Assembly (NCBI GenBank): GCA_025175895.1
Contig: CM045987.1
Coordinates: forward strand, 35,862,113 to 35,926,112
From: Wurfbainia villosa
Lineage: Eukaryota; Streptophyta; Magnoliopsida; Zingiberales; Zingiberaceae
DNA: 64,000 nt
Reading direction: 5' to 3'
Made by a program: the position numbers and the translations under genes. Below are positions 33,785-45,130 of this stretch, in pieces (the first letter of the stretch is position 1; each line of letters begins with the position of its first letter). Below the pieces are notes generated by a model. That model was given only the letters and a program-made list of their open reading frames with translations. It did not search any database and was not told the DNA's origin.

Positions 33785-35731
33785 ATACATATGTAGACAC
33801 CATCATACATGGCAATGCAAATGCATGGTCATGCCTGCACACCTCACTCGCTACCATGATCCCAGTGTGGCCTAGGTAGCACAACATGACAACTGTTCCA
33901 ACTCAACAACCACTACTCTCGAGTGGCTGAGTGGACAGTATGAATAAGTAGCGATAAGCTAAAGAGCTATAAGCTACACAATGAGGGTCCATACTGCTGG
34001 CCACTCTAACTGTCACTATCCATGAGTGGTCGAGTGCCACATACCCAGGACAAACTGCACGCAACTCCAACTACCACCATTAATAGTGGCTGAGTGCGGC
34101 TCAATAGATGCACTGTCCTCACACCAGCTACTACTACAATGAGTAACCATAGAGGCTAGATGATTGACAACCCTCTCAACTACAAGGGAGACCAGGTCGC
34201 CAACATGCATGTAAATGGAATAAATGCACAACCACACATACATACCTCCACAACACACTCTTTATCCCACAGAGAGTCATACACAACTGACGGTCAACCA
34301 AGCTAGGGCCTCCAGTCCATAGCGACACACTATCGACAACCCACACGACCATACATAAATACATGATCCGTAACAGATATACAACGTAAGGTATATGACA
34401 CGACAGTCAACTCTACATCTAGGACAACACCCACCCCCGGATGTTTGCACGAATCAAGTTTACAACCGTACTCAGCTATGTACACATAGTTAAACAACTA
34501 TAGGTCCACATACCACAATGTCTGTAATTCATAATAATGATGAACGAAATGTAATAACAACAACAGAGCATCTTAAAGTGCAAAGACTAAGTATCAAGCA
34601 ATAGAAAACTGGAATGGAGTCAAGATATAGGTATCATCAATGTAAAATCACATGCATCAAGATTTAACAACTACCTGACAAGGATAGGAAATTACCCACT
34701 TGATAAGTAGCTCGGGCTAGCTATCCACGCATACAAGCGTCTATTACTAATCAAAGTCTTGCAGGACAACAAATATATGTAACTCTATATTACAAATAAG
34801 ATCAAATCCTAATCGATCTTTATATCCAACTAATCCAACATTCTCCATAAGAACTGGTTCAACTTAATCCACATCTCAATCCACAACACCTACCCTATTC
34901 ACAATCAATAATCAACAATCAATGACAATATCAACTATAAATACAGTGAGCATCTATATCACTTAGATCTATACTTATCTCACGTTGCTTTAATCTCTCC
35001 CAGCTTGTCAATCTCAATTAGGATATTAGATCCATTCAATTCAATAATCCCTTGGATCTTGAAATCACAAAGGTATAGATTAATTCAGACCTTACCAGGA
35101 ACTCAAAATGAACAGAACCAACCCAACTTCAATCTACAGCTCACTTCCTCAACTCATCGTGACATGTAATATGCTGTTCCTCCTCCTCTCATGTAATCAA
35201 AGCTTTAACAGTCCTGGTCCTCACATCGATAATCCATAGCAATCACAGAAACAATCGATATTTACTTGAAATCGAAGGTGGCAGCAGATTCATAGAAATC
35301 ACAACACCGATCGTCTTCAAAAATGAAACAGCTGGTTGCGTTGGGCTGGAACAAGAGGGATACAACATCATCGTCAATCCCAAATTGAAAATGTTGTAGA
35401 GAGGATCGAGAGAGACCAAGATAACCTCAAGGTCTTGATTTGATGAAGGCGAAGAAGAGGAATCGGGCTGTGGTTGAGGAAATTGGGGAAGGAAGAGTTT
35501 AGTCCTAATTGATATTAAGTAGGATTTTTATAAGCAACTTAAACCTAGGGTTAGGCTTAATAACCCATAAATAAACCCTTCATTAACCCTATAAATCCAA
35601 ATAGACTTTATAACACCTAAGATCAGCCATGTCTAGTCGAAATAAATACCGAAAAAATTCCCAAAATTTTATAAGGTATTTTCCCAATTAACAAGTATCA
35701 TTTTATTATTGTTATTTCCTGATATCTTACA

Positions 35732-36212
35732 TTTAATTTAGGCTTAGGGTGTTTCCAAGTATGAATTAGTCATACTTGAGGTGTACAAGTCGACTGGTAG
35801 CTTATACTAATCGACAAGTCTCGAGTGTTCAACACTCGAGGGTCCAGAAGATTTTATCAATCGACTGGTCAAGTAGTCGACTATGGGTCGACTATTCAAC
35901 AGAAGCTCTGGCAGTCGACTGGTGTTTGATACTAGTCAACTGGCCTTAGTCAATCGACTGATAGTGTTTAGCAGTCGACTGAACTTAAGTGGCCAGGGAA
36001 TAGATTATTTGACAGTCAATTGTTTGCCAAAAGTAGTTGACTAGTGACTTGGGTAGTCGATTGTTGTTATGAGAAGTCGACTGATCGAGTGCCCATTGAG
36101 TTGTGATGATCACAGTCAGGCTTCATCAGAAGCCATTGGATTCGGTCAATAGTGGCGGCAGTCGATTGCTGGTATGCAGTAGTCGACTGGAGTCAGGCTC
36201 AATAGGAAAAAA
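35732..36212 (+). repeat. 3' LTR of O1, second segment, truncated
   Basis: Resumes with TTTAATTTAGGCTTAGGGTG (compare 7047-7075). Palindrome cluster 35785-36190. Ends abruptly at 36212 where the O2 LTR begins, so the last few hundred bases (TATA to PBS side) are missing. Confidence 0.8.
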
Positions 36213-36637
36213 TATAGGATCGAGAAATGCTAGAGGAGGGGGGGGGTGAATAACATTCGAAAAACTTTCATTTCTTCGAGTTAAAACCAAAGTATGTAGC
36301 GGAATAATAAAACACAAAACACAAGAGATAAGTGTTTTTTTACTTGGTTCACAACCAATGGTTGCTAGTCCAAGGCCCCACGATCCTTAATCGCTTCCGA
36401 TAGGAAATTCACTAAAAGGTCTCTTCCTCATTGGAGGTAAGAGACAAACGAAAGGTACAAAGAATGTAGGGGACGAGTAACACTCCTACCCCTCCTCTTA
36501 GCAATTTAAAAGAACAAAAAACAAGAGAAATATTAACTAAACAAAACACTATAGACTCAAGTGGATGAGTTGTTGAAGCATGGTCAGCATAATGGCGTTG
36601 TTGCATAATGGAGAGCACTTGGATCGATGGAGCAATT
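36213..36637 (-). repeat. 3' LTR of O2, first segment
   Basis: Starts TATAGGATCGAGAAATGC (TG mutated to TA) and contains the GGGGGGGGGTGAATAAC block. Same family as the E1 LTR at 59559. Interrupted at 36637 by H1; the CAATT duplication is 36633-36637 and 42083-42087. Confidence 0.85.
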
Positions 36638-37828
36638 TGTTGGGAGATCGGGACGGGCGGCTAGAGGGGGGTGAAAAGCCCTCGTTCGTTGGATGTCGTA
36701 TTTTGCTCGTCTACAAAAGATTAGCGCAAGCGGAATATGCAAATATAAATAAAGACAAAGCAAAAGATAAGCAAACAATACAAACACCGAGATGTAACGT
36801 GGTTCACGGCTACGCCGCTAATCCACGGTCCGATTCGTCCATGGTGAATCACTCCGCCAAAGCCAATCACTATTGGTCTCTCCTTTGCACCAAGCTAGGT
36901 GGAGGTAACCTTTACAATCAAGCTCACTCTTCTTACAATAAGATTGAAGTAAAAACAAGTAAGAAGAGTAGGGAATCGTGTATGGCACTTTGGGAGAAGT
37001 TTAGAGCTCAAGCATTAACCTCCCAAAGCCCCATCCCCTTCCTTTTTATAGAGGAAGAGGGTTTCTTCCCGTTGACACAGGAGCAGTCGACTGATGGCAC
37101 CCATCAGTCGACTGGTCCTGTAGCCGTTGCCTAATAACGGCTGCTTTCCACGTTGGATTCCATCCATCCAGATTGCATCACCGATCGATGGCACCCATCA
37201 CCGATCGATGTCAATCACCGAGTGCTCCCTGCAAACCGGCCGTCCTTGGCCCGGCAATCGATCAAGCAATCATCGACTTCCATGCCGACAAATGACCGAT
37301 CAACTTGATTCAAACCGATGAACCAAAACCGATCGAACCATCGATTAGCGATCGCCACGCCATGACATGGCAGTCGACTGGTGTCGGGAAAACTCATCCG
37401 ACACTTGGCCAAATGGCCAAGTTTCACCTAAGAGCTACCCCTTCCCGGGTTACATTCGCTCACTCTCATCCATCGGAGTCCCTCGCCTTCGAAGTTCTCT
37501 TCGTTCGCGGCCACGTCCCTCGGCAGCATCAGGCGCACGACTCTGCAATGCTCCTTCGCGTCTCTTGCCTCAAAGTCTACTTCCTCCAGCTTCACTCCAA
37601 GCTCCTCGTCCGGCGGTCCCTCGGATGCTCCAAGCGCACGGCTTCCGCAAAGCTATCCTTCACCGACTCAAGGCCCGAGTCATGAGATGTGAAACTCACC
37701 ACGGCTCCATGTGCGAATTACTAAGTCCTACACGAATTCAACGTACATATCAAATCAACATAACAAACTAACTTAAACCCTTTGCCACACACATCAAAAC
37801 CTAATCATGGCAAGAGATTGCCCTAACA
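36638..37828 (-). repeat. 3' LTR of H1
   Basis: Plus-strand TGTTGGGAGATCGGGACGG to TTGCCCTAACA. Palindrome region at 37080-37380 differs sharply from the sister LTR (41300-41640), with GATCGAT words replacing CAGTCGACTG. Confidence 0.95.
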
Positions 37829-39087
37829 ATCTCCCCCTTTTTGATGTGTGACAATTCGTTTAAGTTAGATAAGAACATTTGATAAAAATTTCTAAGGAAA
37901 GAAAGCATGTAAAAATAAACATGATATAGCAACATGCAACTCCCCCTTAATCCATGAAACTCTCTCTACAAATTTCTCCCCCTATCAATTAACTTAAACA
38001 TAATTATTTCTCCCCCTTTGACACCATCAAAAAGATTAACATTAAGTTATAAACTCATGGCATCAAGTCTAATAGAAAGAAAATACCAAAAATTATTTTA
38101 AAACCTGAAATCAGCCTTTACTGTTCGGAATATCAGGCCACGGTCATTGGTTCGGACTACCAATCGATCGCACGAATTTAACTTTCGATTTTGACAATTT
38201 CAAAAATACATTAAAAATTCCAGAAAATTCGAAAATTCATGAAATTTGGGGAACATATTTCTTGTAAGGTTCTTTATTAGTGAAAAATAGTTTTTCATGA
38301 AAAATCATTATATTTTCACATATTTGGCAAAAATCCAAAAACTTTAAAAGTTACTAGGTTTTTGATCATGAGAGTATCAAGTTTAACACCTAGTTTTGGT
38401 TCCAATTGTTTCAAAACATGAATACATAGATTTTAGATTGAGAAATTGTTTTGAAAACATATGAAATATCCAACCATGATCTTTGGGCAATATGTCTATG
38501 AATTAAACATAAGCCTTCCCCATGATTGGTCTATTATTGCTATTTTGATACTTCAAATGACCATCTAAATGCCATAGGCATTAGTGAACATTTGTATCAT
38601 CCTAACATCTCACCCATGCTAAGTTTTCAATCAAGGTAGCCTATTGTGAGTGTGAGATGCATCCTAGGGAGTATTTGTATATACTTAACCATTATATTCA
38701 TACAATTCTATCAAGGTTAAGTATCAACCTAACAATCCTCATGATCATTAAGGCATATATCAATTAATTCTACATTATGATCATGAAATACATGTATTCA
38801 TCAAATTGTAATCATGCATTAGGTATTATATCATGATAATAAGCAAAATATCATCTAAGGAATGATTTAACCCTATTTCTCATGATGATGTGCCAAATTT
38901 TAAAATCATAAATCATGATTGCAAACATACATAGCAATTACGTTAATCATCATGATTTAAGCATTATTAACTAATTATAGGCACGTTATCATCACCTAAC
39001 ACTATTTAAAAATGTTGTCCCGCCATCCTAAGTCAACCAAAATATGATATAGGTCAATTGCATATGGTTGACTACCCTAGGGGTTTT
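37829..39087 (-). other. H1 3' non-coding region and PPT
   Basis: PPT complement GGGGGAGAT at 37829-37838. Two more pyrimidine tracts (CTCCCCCT at 37974-37982 and 38011-38018) are secondary purine tracts on the sense strand. AT-rich elsewhere. Structured RNA module at 38547-38659. No coding sequence seen. Confidence 0.7.
38547..38659 (-). other. conserved structured RNA module, H1 copy
   Basis: SL1 arms CATCTCAC (38606-38613) and GTGAGATG (38652-38659), 8 of 8 paired; sense strand continues TTAGGA. SL2 arms GATACTTCAAATG (38547-38559) and CATTTGTATC (38589-38598): two paired halves around a 3-base bulge. Sequence of SL2 differs from all other copies but still pairs. Confidence 0.7.
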
Positions 39088-40794
39088 CTAACCCTTAAGG
39101 ATGGATTTTGGAACCCAATACAAATTCTTTCCTATGGGGTTCACTAGATACTCCTTGGGGATCCATTTTCTAGCAATTACCTTCTTCTTATCTTGTCCCC
39201 TAGCAATTAGGCATTTGTAGGCCTTTTCATTTTTCTTTTCTTTATAACCTAGGCCCTTTTTGTTGAAGCTAGCTCTTTGGCTCCCTATGATCATGTTCAA
39301 GGTGTTGGAGCCTATGGTGATTTTTTCTAGTGCTTTTGTCAAGTAATCTACCTTTTCCCTTAGAGCCCTATTTTCATCCATGCATGCATCACTAACATTA
39401 AATGGGATATAGTTATCATGTGAGCATGCATCATCATGGCAAGAAGAAATATTTTCATTTTGATTTAAGCATGCTTTTTCTAACTTATTTTCTAAGTCCT
39501 TAATTTGATCTAGCATGCTTTTGTTCTTCTTCTTATCTCTAAATAAGTCCTTAGTGAGGCTAGAAATCATAGACATAATTTGCTTAGGGGGTAGATTTGT
39601 TACCTCACTTACCAAATCCTCTTCTTCGGATGAGGAGGATGTAGAGGTTCCCCCTTCACTTGAGCTCTCTCCACTTGAGCTTGATTCTTCATTTTCGGTG
39701 GAGGAGCAATCCAAGTCATCGAAAGCCATCAATGCAAGGTTGGAGTAGACATGCTCTTCTTCATCGGATGAGGAAGAGGAAGCAAGGTCATCCCATGTCT
39801 TTGCTTTGAGAGCCATGGCCTTCTTTTCTTATTCCTTCTTTTTACTCCCCTTTTTCTTTTTCTTTTCTTCTTTCTTCTTCCTCTTTTCTTTGCTCTTGTT
39901 TAGGAGAGGACAATTGTCCCTTATGTGTCCCTCTCCTTGGCAATTGTAGCATATGACCTTCCCCCTTGGTCTTCTATTCCTATCATTAGACTTATTAAAT
40001 CTAAAACCTTTTAATGCATGCCTTACCCTTCTTACCATATAGGCTTCTTCCGTGCTATCCATGGAGGAGGAGGAAGCTTCGTCATCGGAGGAGGAGGGAA
40101 TCTCTATCTTCTTCTTCCCCTTGTTTGCCAATAATGCTACTCCCCTTGAAGGTTGGATTCTAGGCTCTTCTTGTATTCCTTCAAGCCTTGTTTCGTGGAG
40201 CTCCATTGTTGAGAAAAACTCCTCCAAGGTACTTACTTCTAAGTTCTTGGAGATATAAAATGAGTCCACCATGGAGCTCCATCTTGAGGACCGGGGAAAG
40301 ACATCTATGGCCTTCATTACCATATCCCGGTTGGAGAGCTTTTCACCTACACTTGTCAAACTTGTTAGAATTTCCTTAAATCTAGAGTGTAGGGATTTTA
40401 CCTTCTCTCCCTTTTCGAGTTTGATATTGGACAATTGGGAGCGAAGGACATCTCTCCTTGCTAGCTTTGCCTCGGATGTGCCTTCATGGATCTCTATTAA
40501 TTTGTCCCACATTTCCTTGGCGCTAGCACACTCTCCTATCCGGTTGACTTCTTGTTGGGGGAGGACATTGTATAGATGATGCTTGGCCTTTGAATTTGCC
40601 AAGTATTCTTCTCTTTGCCTCTTGCTCCACCTTGATTTCTCCAATGGCTCCCCATCTTCGTTCCTAGGCAACTCAAAATCGTTTTCCATTATTAAAAGGA
40701 TTTCAAAGTCGGTTTCGAAGAATACCTCCATTCACTTCTTCCACCAAGCGAATTCCCCTTCGAACTTCGGCGGATGAATGTTCGAGCCGGCCAT
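39088..40794 (-). pseudogene. H1 gag, near-complete with two in-frame stops
   Basis: ATG at 40794 (complement) opens a 569-codon frame including the final stop. It is interrupted by TGA (40734-40732) after WWKK and TAA (39831-39829) after a Lys-rich stretch. Order: FEGEFAWWKK start; capsid (HLYNVLPQQEVNRIGECASA, FPRSSRWSSMVDSFYISKNL); acidic Ser-rich linker; zinc knuckle CYNCQGEGHIRDNC; Lys-rich segment; after the second stop, an acidic Ser-rich region and a coiled-coil-like part (residues about 90-180 of 39816-39088), then RKWIPKEYLVNP and LYWVPKSIL. It ends exactly before where protease would start. The TAA could allow low readthrough, but this is speculation. Confidence 0.87.
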
Positions 40795-40840
40795 CTTTTT
40801 GTAGTGCTCTCACGGTGGTTAGTCCTTGAAGAGCGACCTT

Positions 40841-40854
40841 GCTCTGATACCACT
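40841..40854 (-). other. primer-binding site of H1
   Basis: The complement reads AGTGGTATCAGAGC directly after the LTR. Confidence 0.93.
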
Positions 40855-42082
40855 TGTTGGGAGATCGGGACGGCCGGCTAGAGGGGGGTGAATAGCCCTC
40901 GTTCGTTGGATGTCGTATTTTGCTCATCTACAAAAGATTAGCGCAAGCGGAATATGCAAATATAAATAAAGACAAAGCAAAAGATAAGCAAACAATACAA
41001 ACACTGAGATATAACATGGTTCATGACTACGCCGCTAATCCACGGTCTGATTCGTCCACGGTGAATCACTCCGCCAAAGCCAATCACTATTGGTCTCTCC
41101 TTTGCACCAAGCTAGGTGGAGGTAACCTTTACAATCAAGCTCACTCTTCTTACAATAAGATTGAAGTAAAAACAAGTAAGAAGAGTAGGGAATCGTGTAT
41201 GACACTTTGGGAGAAGTTTAGAGCTCAAGCATTAACCTCCCAAAGCCCCATCCCCTTCCTTTTTATAGAGGAAGAGGGTTTCTTCCCGTTGACACAGGAG
41301 CAGTCGACTGATGGCACCCATCAGTCGACTGGTCCTGTAGCCGTTGCCCAATAACGGCTGCTTTCCACATTGGATTCCATCCAACGGTATTGGCATCAGT
41401 CGACTGATGGCACCCATCAGTCGACTGATGTCAATCAGTCGAGTGCTCCGTGAGATCGACTCCATTCTGTGCCCGTGCACAGTGTCATCGATCCGACCGT
41501 CCCTTGGCGGTCGGTGATCAACTAATCGATCGGCCCCATGCGCAATGATCGATCAACTTGATTCAGCTGACTTAAACTAGTCGATCAAACCATCGACTCA
41601 GAGCAGTCGACTGCCATTACATGGCAGTCGACTGGTGTCGGGAAAACTCATCCGACACTTGGCCAAATGGCCAAGTTTCACCTAAGAGCTACCCCTTCCC
41701 GGGTTACATTCGCTCACTCTCATCCCTCGGAGTCCCTCGCCTTCGAAGTTCTCTTCGTTCACGGCCACGTCCCTTGGCATCATCAGACGCATGACTCTGC
41801 AATGCTCCCTCGCGTCTCTTGCCTCGAAGTCTACTTCCTTCGGCTTCACTCCAAGCTCCTCGTCCGGCGGTCCCTCGAATGCTCCAAGCGCACGACTTCC
41901 GTAAAGCTATCCTTCACCGACTCAAGGGCCGAGTCATGAGATGTGAAACTTGCCACGACTCCATGTGCGAATTACTAAGTTCTGGACGACTTCAACGCAC
42001 ATATCAAATCAACATAACAAACTAACTTAAACCCTTTGCCACACACATCAAAACCTAATCATGGCAAGAGATTGCCCTAACA
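40855..42082 (-). repeat. 5' LTR of H1
   Basis: Pairs with 36638-37828. Intact CAGTCGACTG palindromes at 41300-41440 and 41604-41635. TATA box at 41260-41268 on the minus strand. Confidence 0.95.
41260..41268 (-). promoter_or_regulatory. TATA box of H1 5' LTR
   Basis: The complement reads CTATAAAAA in CCTCTATAAAAAGGAAGGGG, a strong plant TATA match in the expected LTR position. Confidence 0.65.
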
Positions 42083-42758
42083 CAATTAGGAAGCCTTTCT
42101 AGTTAATGAAAATGAGTGATTTGCCTCTCCTTTTATAGCCTTTTGAATCCTATCTCATGGAGATCCAGATCTGGGTCAAACATCCGCATCACCCCTCCTT
42201 TGGTAGATCTTATCTTGGCTATCCTTGAAGTGATCAACTTGACTAGCAATCGACTGATGCCATACAACAGTCGATTAATGGTAGTCTAGTCGACTGTCAT
42301 TTTCCTCCAGTCGATTGATAGCTTGATAACTCACCTGCAACACATAGTTAGTACAAGAATCTTTATTGATAGTAAATCTGACGGCCCTGTACCGTCCGAT
42401 CTCAACTTAGATCTTCCTCCGAAAGTCCTTGTCGGATCGTCGCCTATGGTCGTCCTTGTACGAAGGACACATCCTTGCCACCGCTCCACACCTGGAGCTT
42501 ACCTTTGGTCCTTCTGACCTGTCGCTTAGCTTCTGATCACTTGTCCACCGAGGTTCCTTGACTCCCCAAGGTTCTCTTGATGCCACCCGACCACCGAGGT
42601 TTCTCGTCCTGAGATTCTTCTGGCATCATCGACCTTAGCAAAGCCTAATACATTATCTGCACACTCAATACAACATATGAGATAATAAGATGGCTTAACT
42701 TTGAACCTTTGCCATCATCAAAACCTAAGTTCGATTATTTGGTGCCCCTGCACCAACA
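42083..42758 (-). repeat. 3' LTR of O2, second segment
   Basis: Resumes after H1 with CAATTAGGAAGCC; TATA complement GCTATAAAAGGAG near 42129-42141; decayed palindromes 42245-42320; ends GGTGCCCCTGCACCAACA. Confidence 0.88.
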
Positions 42759-43145
42759 ATCTCCCCCTTTTTGATCTATGACAAACTAATTCAAAGTTAA
42801 GGAAGTAGTAAGCATTAAACAAGAATTTTTCAAAACCTCCCCCTTAACCCTAGGTGAGTTTTGAAAAACTAAGTTCGGTGAATTTTTCGAAAGAAAAGTT
42901 AACCTTTTCTTTACATTTTCTCCCCCTTAACTTTAACCTTTTCTCCCCCTTTGCCATATATCAAAAATGGTTTTATGAGGGTTGCATTCTTAAAGTTAAT
43001 GTGTTAACTGTATATGTAAAAGAAGAGAAACTTTAATAACTTTTTGAAAGAGCATTATTAAGTCAAATGATAGAAGAAAGAGATCCAAGCATGTCCCCTT
43101 TTTATAAAATAATAGTTTTAACATAACTCATCTAATAAGAATGTT
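42759..43145 (-). other. O2 PPT and 3' non-coding region
   Basis: PPT complement AAAGGGGGAGAT at 42759-42770. A second, related purine tract (complement of TTCTCCCCCTTTGCCATATATC, 42940-42963) lies about 180 bp upstream in element sense. No coding sequence. Confidence 0.75.
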
Positions 43146-43341
43146 CAACTCTATTTGACTCAATTAATATAAGATAATCAATAAGTCTTGATTAGAGTTG
43201 GTTATTTTGAAAAATTATACTCCATGATTCATATTGATGCACTTGTTCTACATCTAAAATCAGGAGTAACGTTTTAACATCTCACACCCATCTACGTGGC
43301 TCAGTACACAATCACATTTAACCTATGTGTTGTGAGATGTT
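43146..43341 (-). other. conserved structured RNA module, O2 copy
   Basis: SL1 arms AACATCTCACA (43276-43286) and TGTGAGATGTT (43331-43341), 11 of 11 paired, about 100 bases after the pol stop. SL2 arms ACTCCATGATT (43220-43230) and AATCAGGAGT (43259-43268). SL3 arms CAACTCTA (43146-43153) and TAGAGTTG (43193-43200). Confidence 0.8.
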
Positions 43342-43443
43342 TTGGCTCCTTAAAACTATAGGTTCATACTTTCTAAGGTAAGTCCTAATCTATTTCCATG
43401 TAGTACAAAAAATAAAGAAATAGATAAAACGTAAAAATGGGTC

Positions 43444-43936
43444 CTACTCTACTACGCACATTCCTAATCTTCGTCTAAGCATACTAAATTCGACTTCAGG
43501 TAATGGTTTGGTAAAAATGTATGCTAGGTTCAATTTCGATTCTACGTATTCAAGTTTTGCATTCCCATTAGCTACATGTTCTCTTATAAAATGGTGTTTT
43601 ACTTCTATGTGTTTAGTTCTAGAATGATATATAGGATTTTTAGTTAAGTTAATTGAGCTAATGTAATCAATCATGATTTTAGTATTACCAAAGTTTAGTT
43701 GGAAGTCTTTTAGAGTGTCCTTCATCCAAAGAAGTTGAGCTACACACACTCATCCATGATTATGCATTCGGCTTTGGTAGTAGACAAGATAACATAATGT
43801 TGTTTTCTACTACACCAACTGACTAGACTTGATCCTAGGAGTTGGCAACAACCACTTGTATTCTTCCTATCGAGTTTACTACCAGCATAATCGGAGTTAG
43901 AGTAGCCGATTATTTCGAACTCACTTGACCTAGGGT
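43444..43936 (-). pseudogene. O2 RNase H
   Basis: C-terminal block open at 43749-43444: VAQLLWMKDTLKDF, INLTKNPIYHSRTKHIEVKH, and a mutated LAYIFTKPLPE where the catalytic ADIFTK Asp is Tyr. Upstream the TTEAEY block (43750-43800) is altered and frameshifted. Stop is followed by the structured module. Confidence 0.85.
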
Positions 43937-44894
43937 ACTAGATTCCTACATTTTGTGTTCCTTTTAAGTATCTAAAGATTCTTTTAACTAAGGTTAGGTG
44001 TGATTCTTTGGCACAAGATTGAAATCTTGCACACATACTTACTCCAAAGAGTATATCAGGTTGGCTTGAAGTTAAGTACAGAAGACTACCTATTGCACTC
44101 CAATAGTATTTTAAATCTATAATTTTTCCTTCTAAGTCTTCTCCAATGTTTACATTGGTTTCCATAGGTGTACTAATTTCTTTAGCATTTTGCATACCAA
44201 ATTTTCTAATTAACTCCTTAGCGTATTTATGTCGATGCATGTAGATTCCTTCTCTTGTTTGTTTTATTTGTAATCGTAAGAAGAAAGTGAGTTCACCTAC
44301 TAAACTCATTTCAAACTCACTTTCCATTAAAGTAATGAATTCATTTAGTAGTGTTGTGTTTGTTGTTCCAAAAATTATATCATTTACATAGATTTGTGCT
44401 ATAAAAATTTCTTTTCCTATGGTTTTTTACAAATAAAGTTGGGTCAACTACTCCTTGATTGAATCCTTTAGACTTAAGATAGATGTATAGCCTCTCATAC
44501 CAAGCTCTAGGTGCTTGCTTTAATCCATATAAGGCTTTTCTAAGTTTAAGCACATGGTTAAGTTGGTCTAAGCTTTCAAATCTTGGTGGTTGGCTAACAT
44601 GGACTTCCTCTTTGATAAATCCATTTAGAAACACTGACTTGACATCCATTTGAAACAATTTAAATCCTCGATGTACAACGTCGGCTAATAGCATTCTAAT
44701 TGATTCAAGTCTAGCTATGGGTGTATATGTTTCATCATAATCCAATCCCTCTACTTGACTAAACCCTTTAGCTACTAGCCTAGCTTTGTTCCTTATAACC
44801 TCACCTTTGTCATCAAGTTTATTCTGAAACACCCACTTTGTTCCAATGATTGTTACCTTTAGATGGGGCTACTAATTCCCAAACTTGACTCCTA
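43937..44894 (-). pseudogene. O2 reverse transcriptase, C-terminal two thirds
   Basis: Two open blocks. 44832-44380: NKLDDKGEVIRNKARLVAKG, LDYDETYTPIARLESIRMLL, FKLFQMDVKSVFLNGFIKEE, LYGLKQAPRAWYERL. 44327-43938: GELTFFLRLQIKQTREGIYM and LTLVKRIFRYLKGTQNVGI. Between them, near 44375-44390, the catalytic motif reads YVND instead of YVDD, so the enzyme would be dead. Cut at 44894 by the PIF/Harbinger-like insertion. Confidence 0.87.
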
Positions 44895-45130
44895 GGCTAC
44901 GTTTGGTACGGGGTAATGTAATCAACCTTGTAATGTAATCAAGTTTGTAATGTAATGTAATGTAATGTGTATTACATTACTGTGTTTGGTTAGCGATTGG
45001 TGTGTAATCTTTGATTACAAAAGTGATTACATTCGTTTGTTTGATATCCATATTTGTTATAAGGAATGTAATTCATATTATTATAAAATAACAAAAATAC
45101 CCTTATAATTTCTTCTTAAGGTAATATAAT

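Larger units (their letters stand above)
32721..35731 (-). mobile_element. Ty3/gypsy-type solo LTR
   Basis: 3,011 bp bounded by TG...CA, flanked by the perfect 5-bp duplication TTTAA. On the minus strand it begins TGTAAGATATCAGG and ends CTCTCGGGGCATGACA. Long LTRs ending GGGGC(A/G)TGACA are characteristic of Tekay/Del chromoviruses; this is from memory, without a search. No gag or pol inside, hence solo. The minus strand has a C/T-rich leader-like stretch (35380-35500). Short inverted repeats of the CCACT...AGTGG type recur near 33908, 34013 and 34075. Confidence 0.85.
6587..36212 (+). mobile_element. O1: old Ty1/copia gag-pol element, heavily interrupted
   Basis: Plus-strand copia element assembled by subtracting nested insertions: 5' LTR 6587-7943, PBS 7944-7957, gag 8000-8988 then 25177-25647 then 27881-28040, pol 28042-31146, 3' region to 32251, 3' LTR 32252-32720 and 35732-36212 (truncated). 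Nested inside are G2, N1 (within G2), N2 and a gypsy solo LTR. The far 3' end was lost at the O2 boundary. Both coding regions carry many stops, so it is one of the oldest layers. Confidence 0.85.
36638..42082 (-). mobile_element. H1: gag-only Ty1/copia element
   Basis: 5,445 bp with perfect CAATT duplication. Minus-strand order: 5' LTR 42082-40855, PBS 40854-40841, gag 40794-39088, 1.25-kb 3' non-coding region with the structured RNA module, PPT, 3' LTR 37828-36638. No pol domain in any frame. LTRs of 1,191 and 1,228 bp are almost identical except in the palindrome region, so the insertion is recent. With its own gag but no enzymes, it would depend on a pol-bearing relative. Confidence 0.93.

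Noticed and set aside
36208..36212. AAAAA as target duplication of O2
   Set aside because: A poly-A pentamer is uninformative and the other end is outside the window.
36580..37134. 184-codon ORF across the O2/H1 junction
   Set aside because: Starts in the O2 LTR and runs through the H1 LTR, so it is a chance fusion at an insertion point. The related ORF at 40920-41354 is the same LTR sequence.
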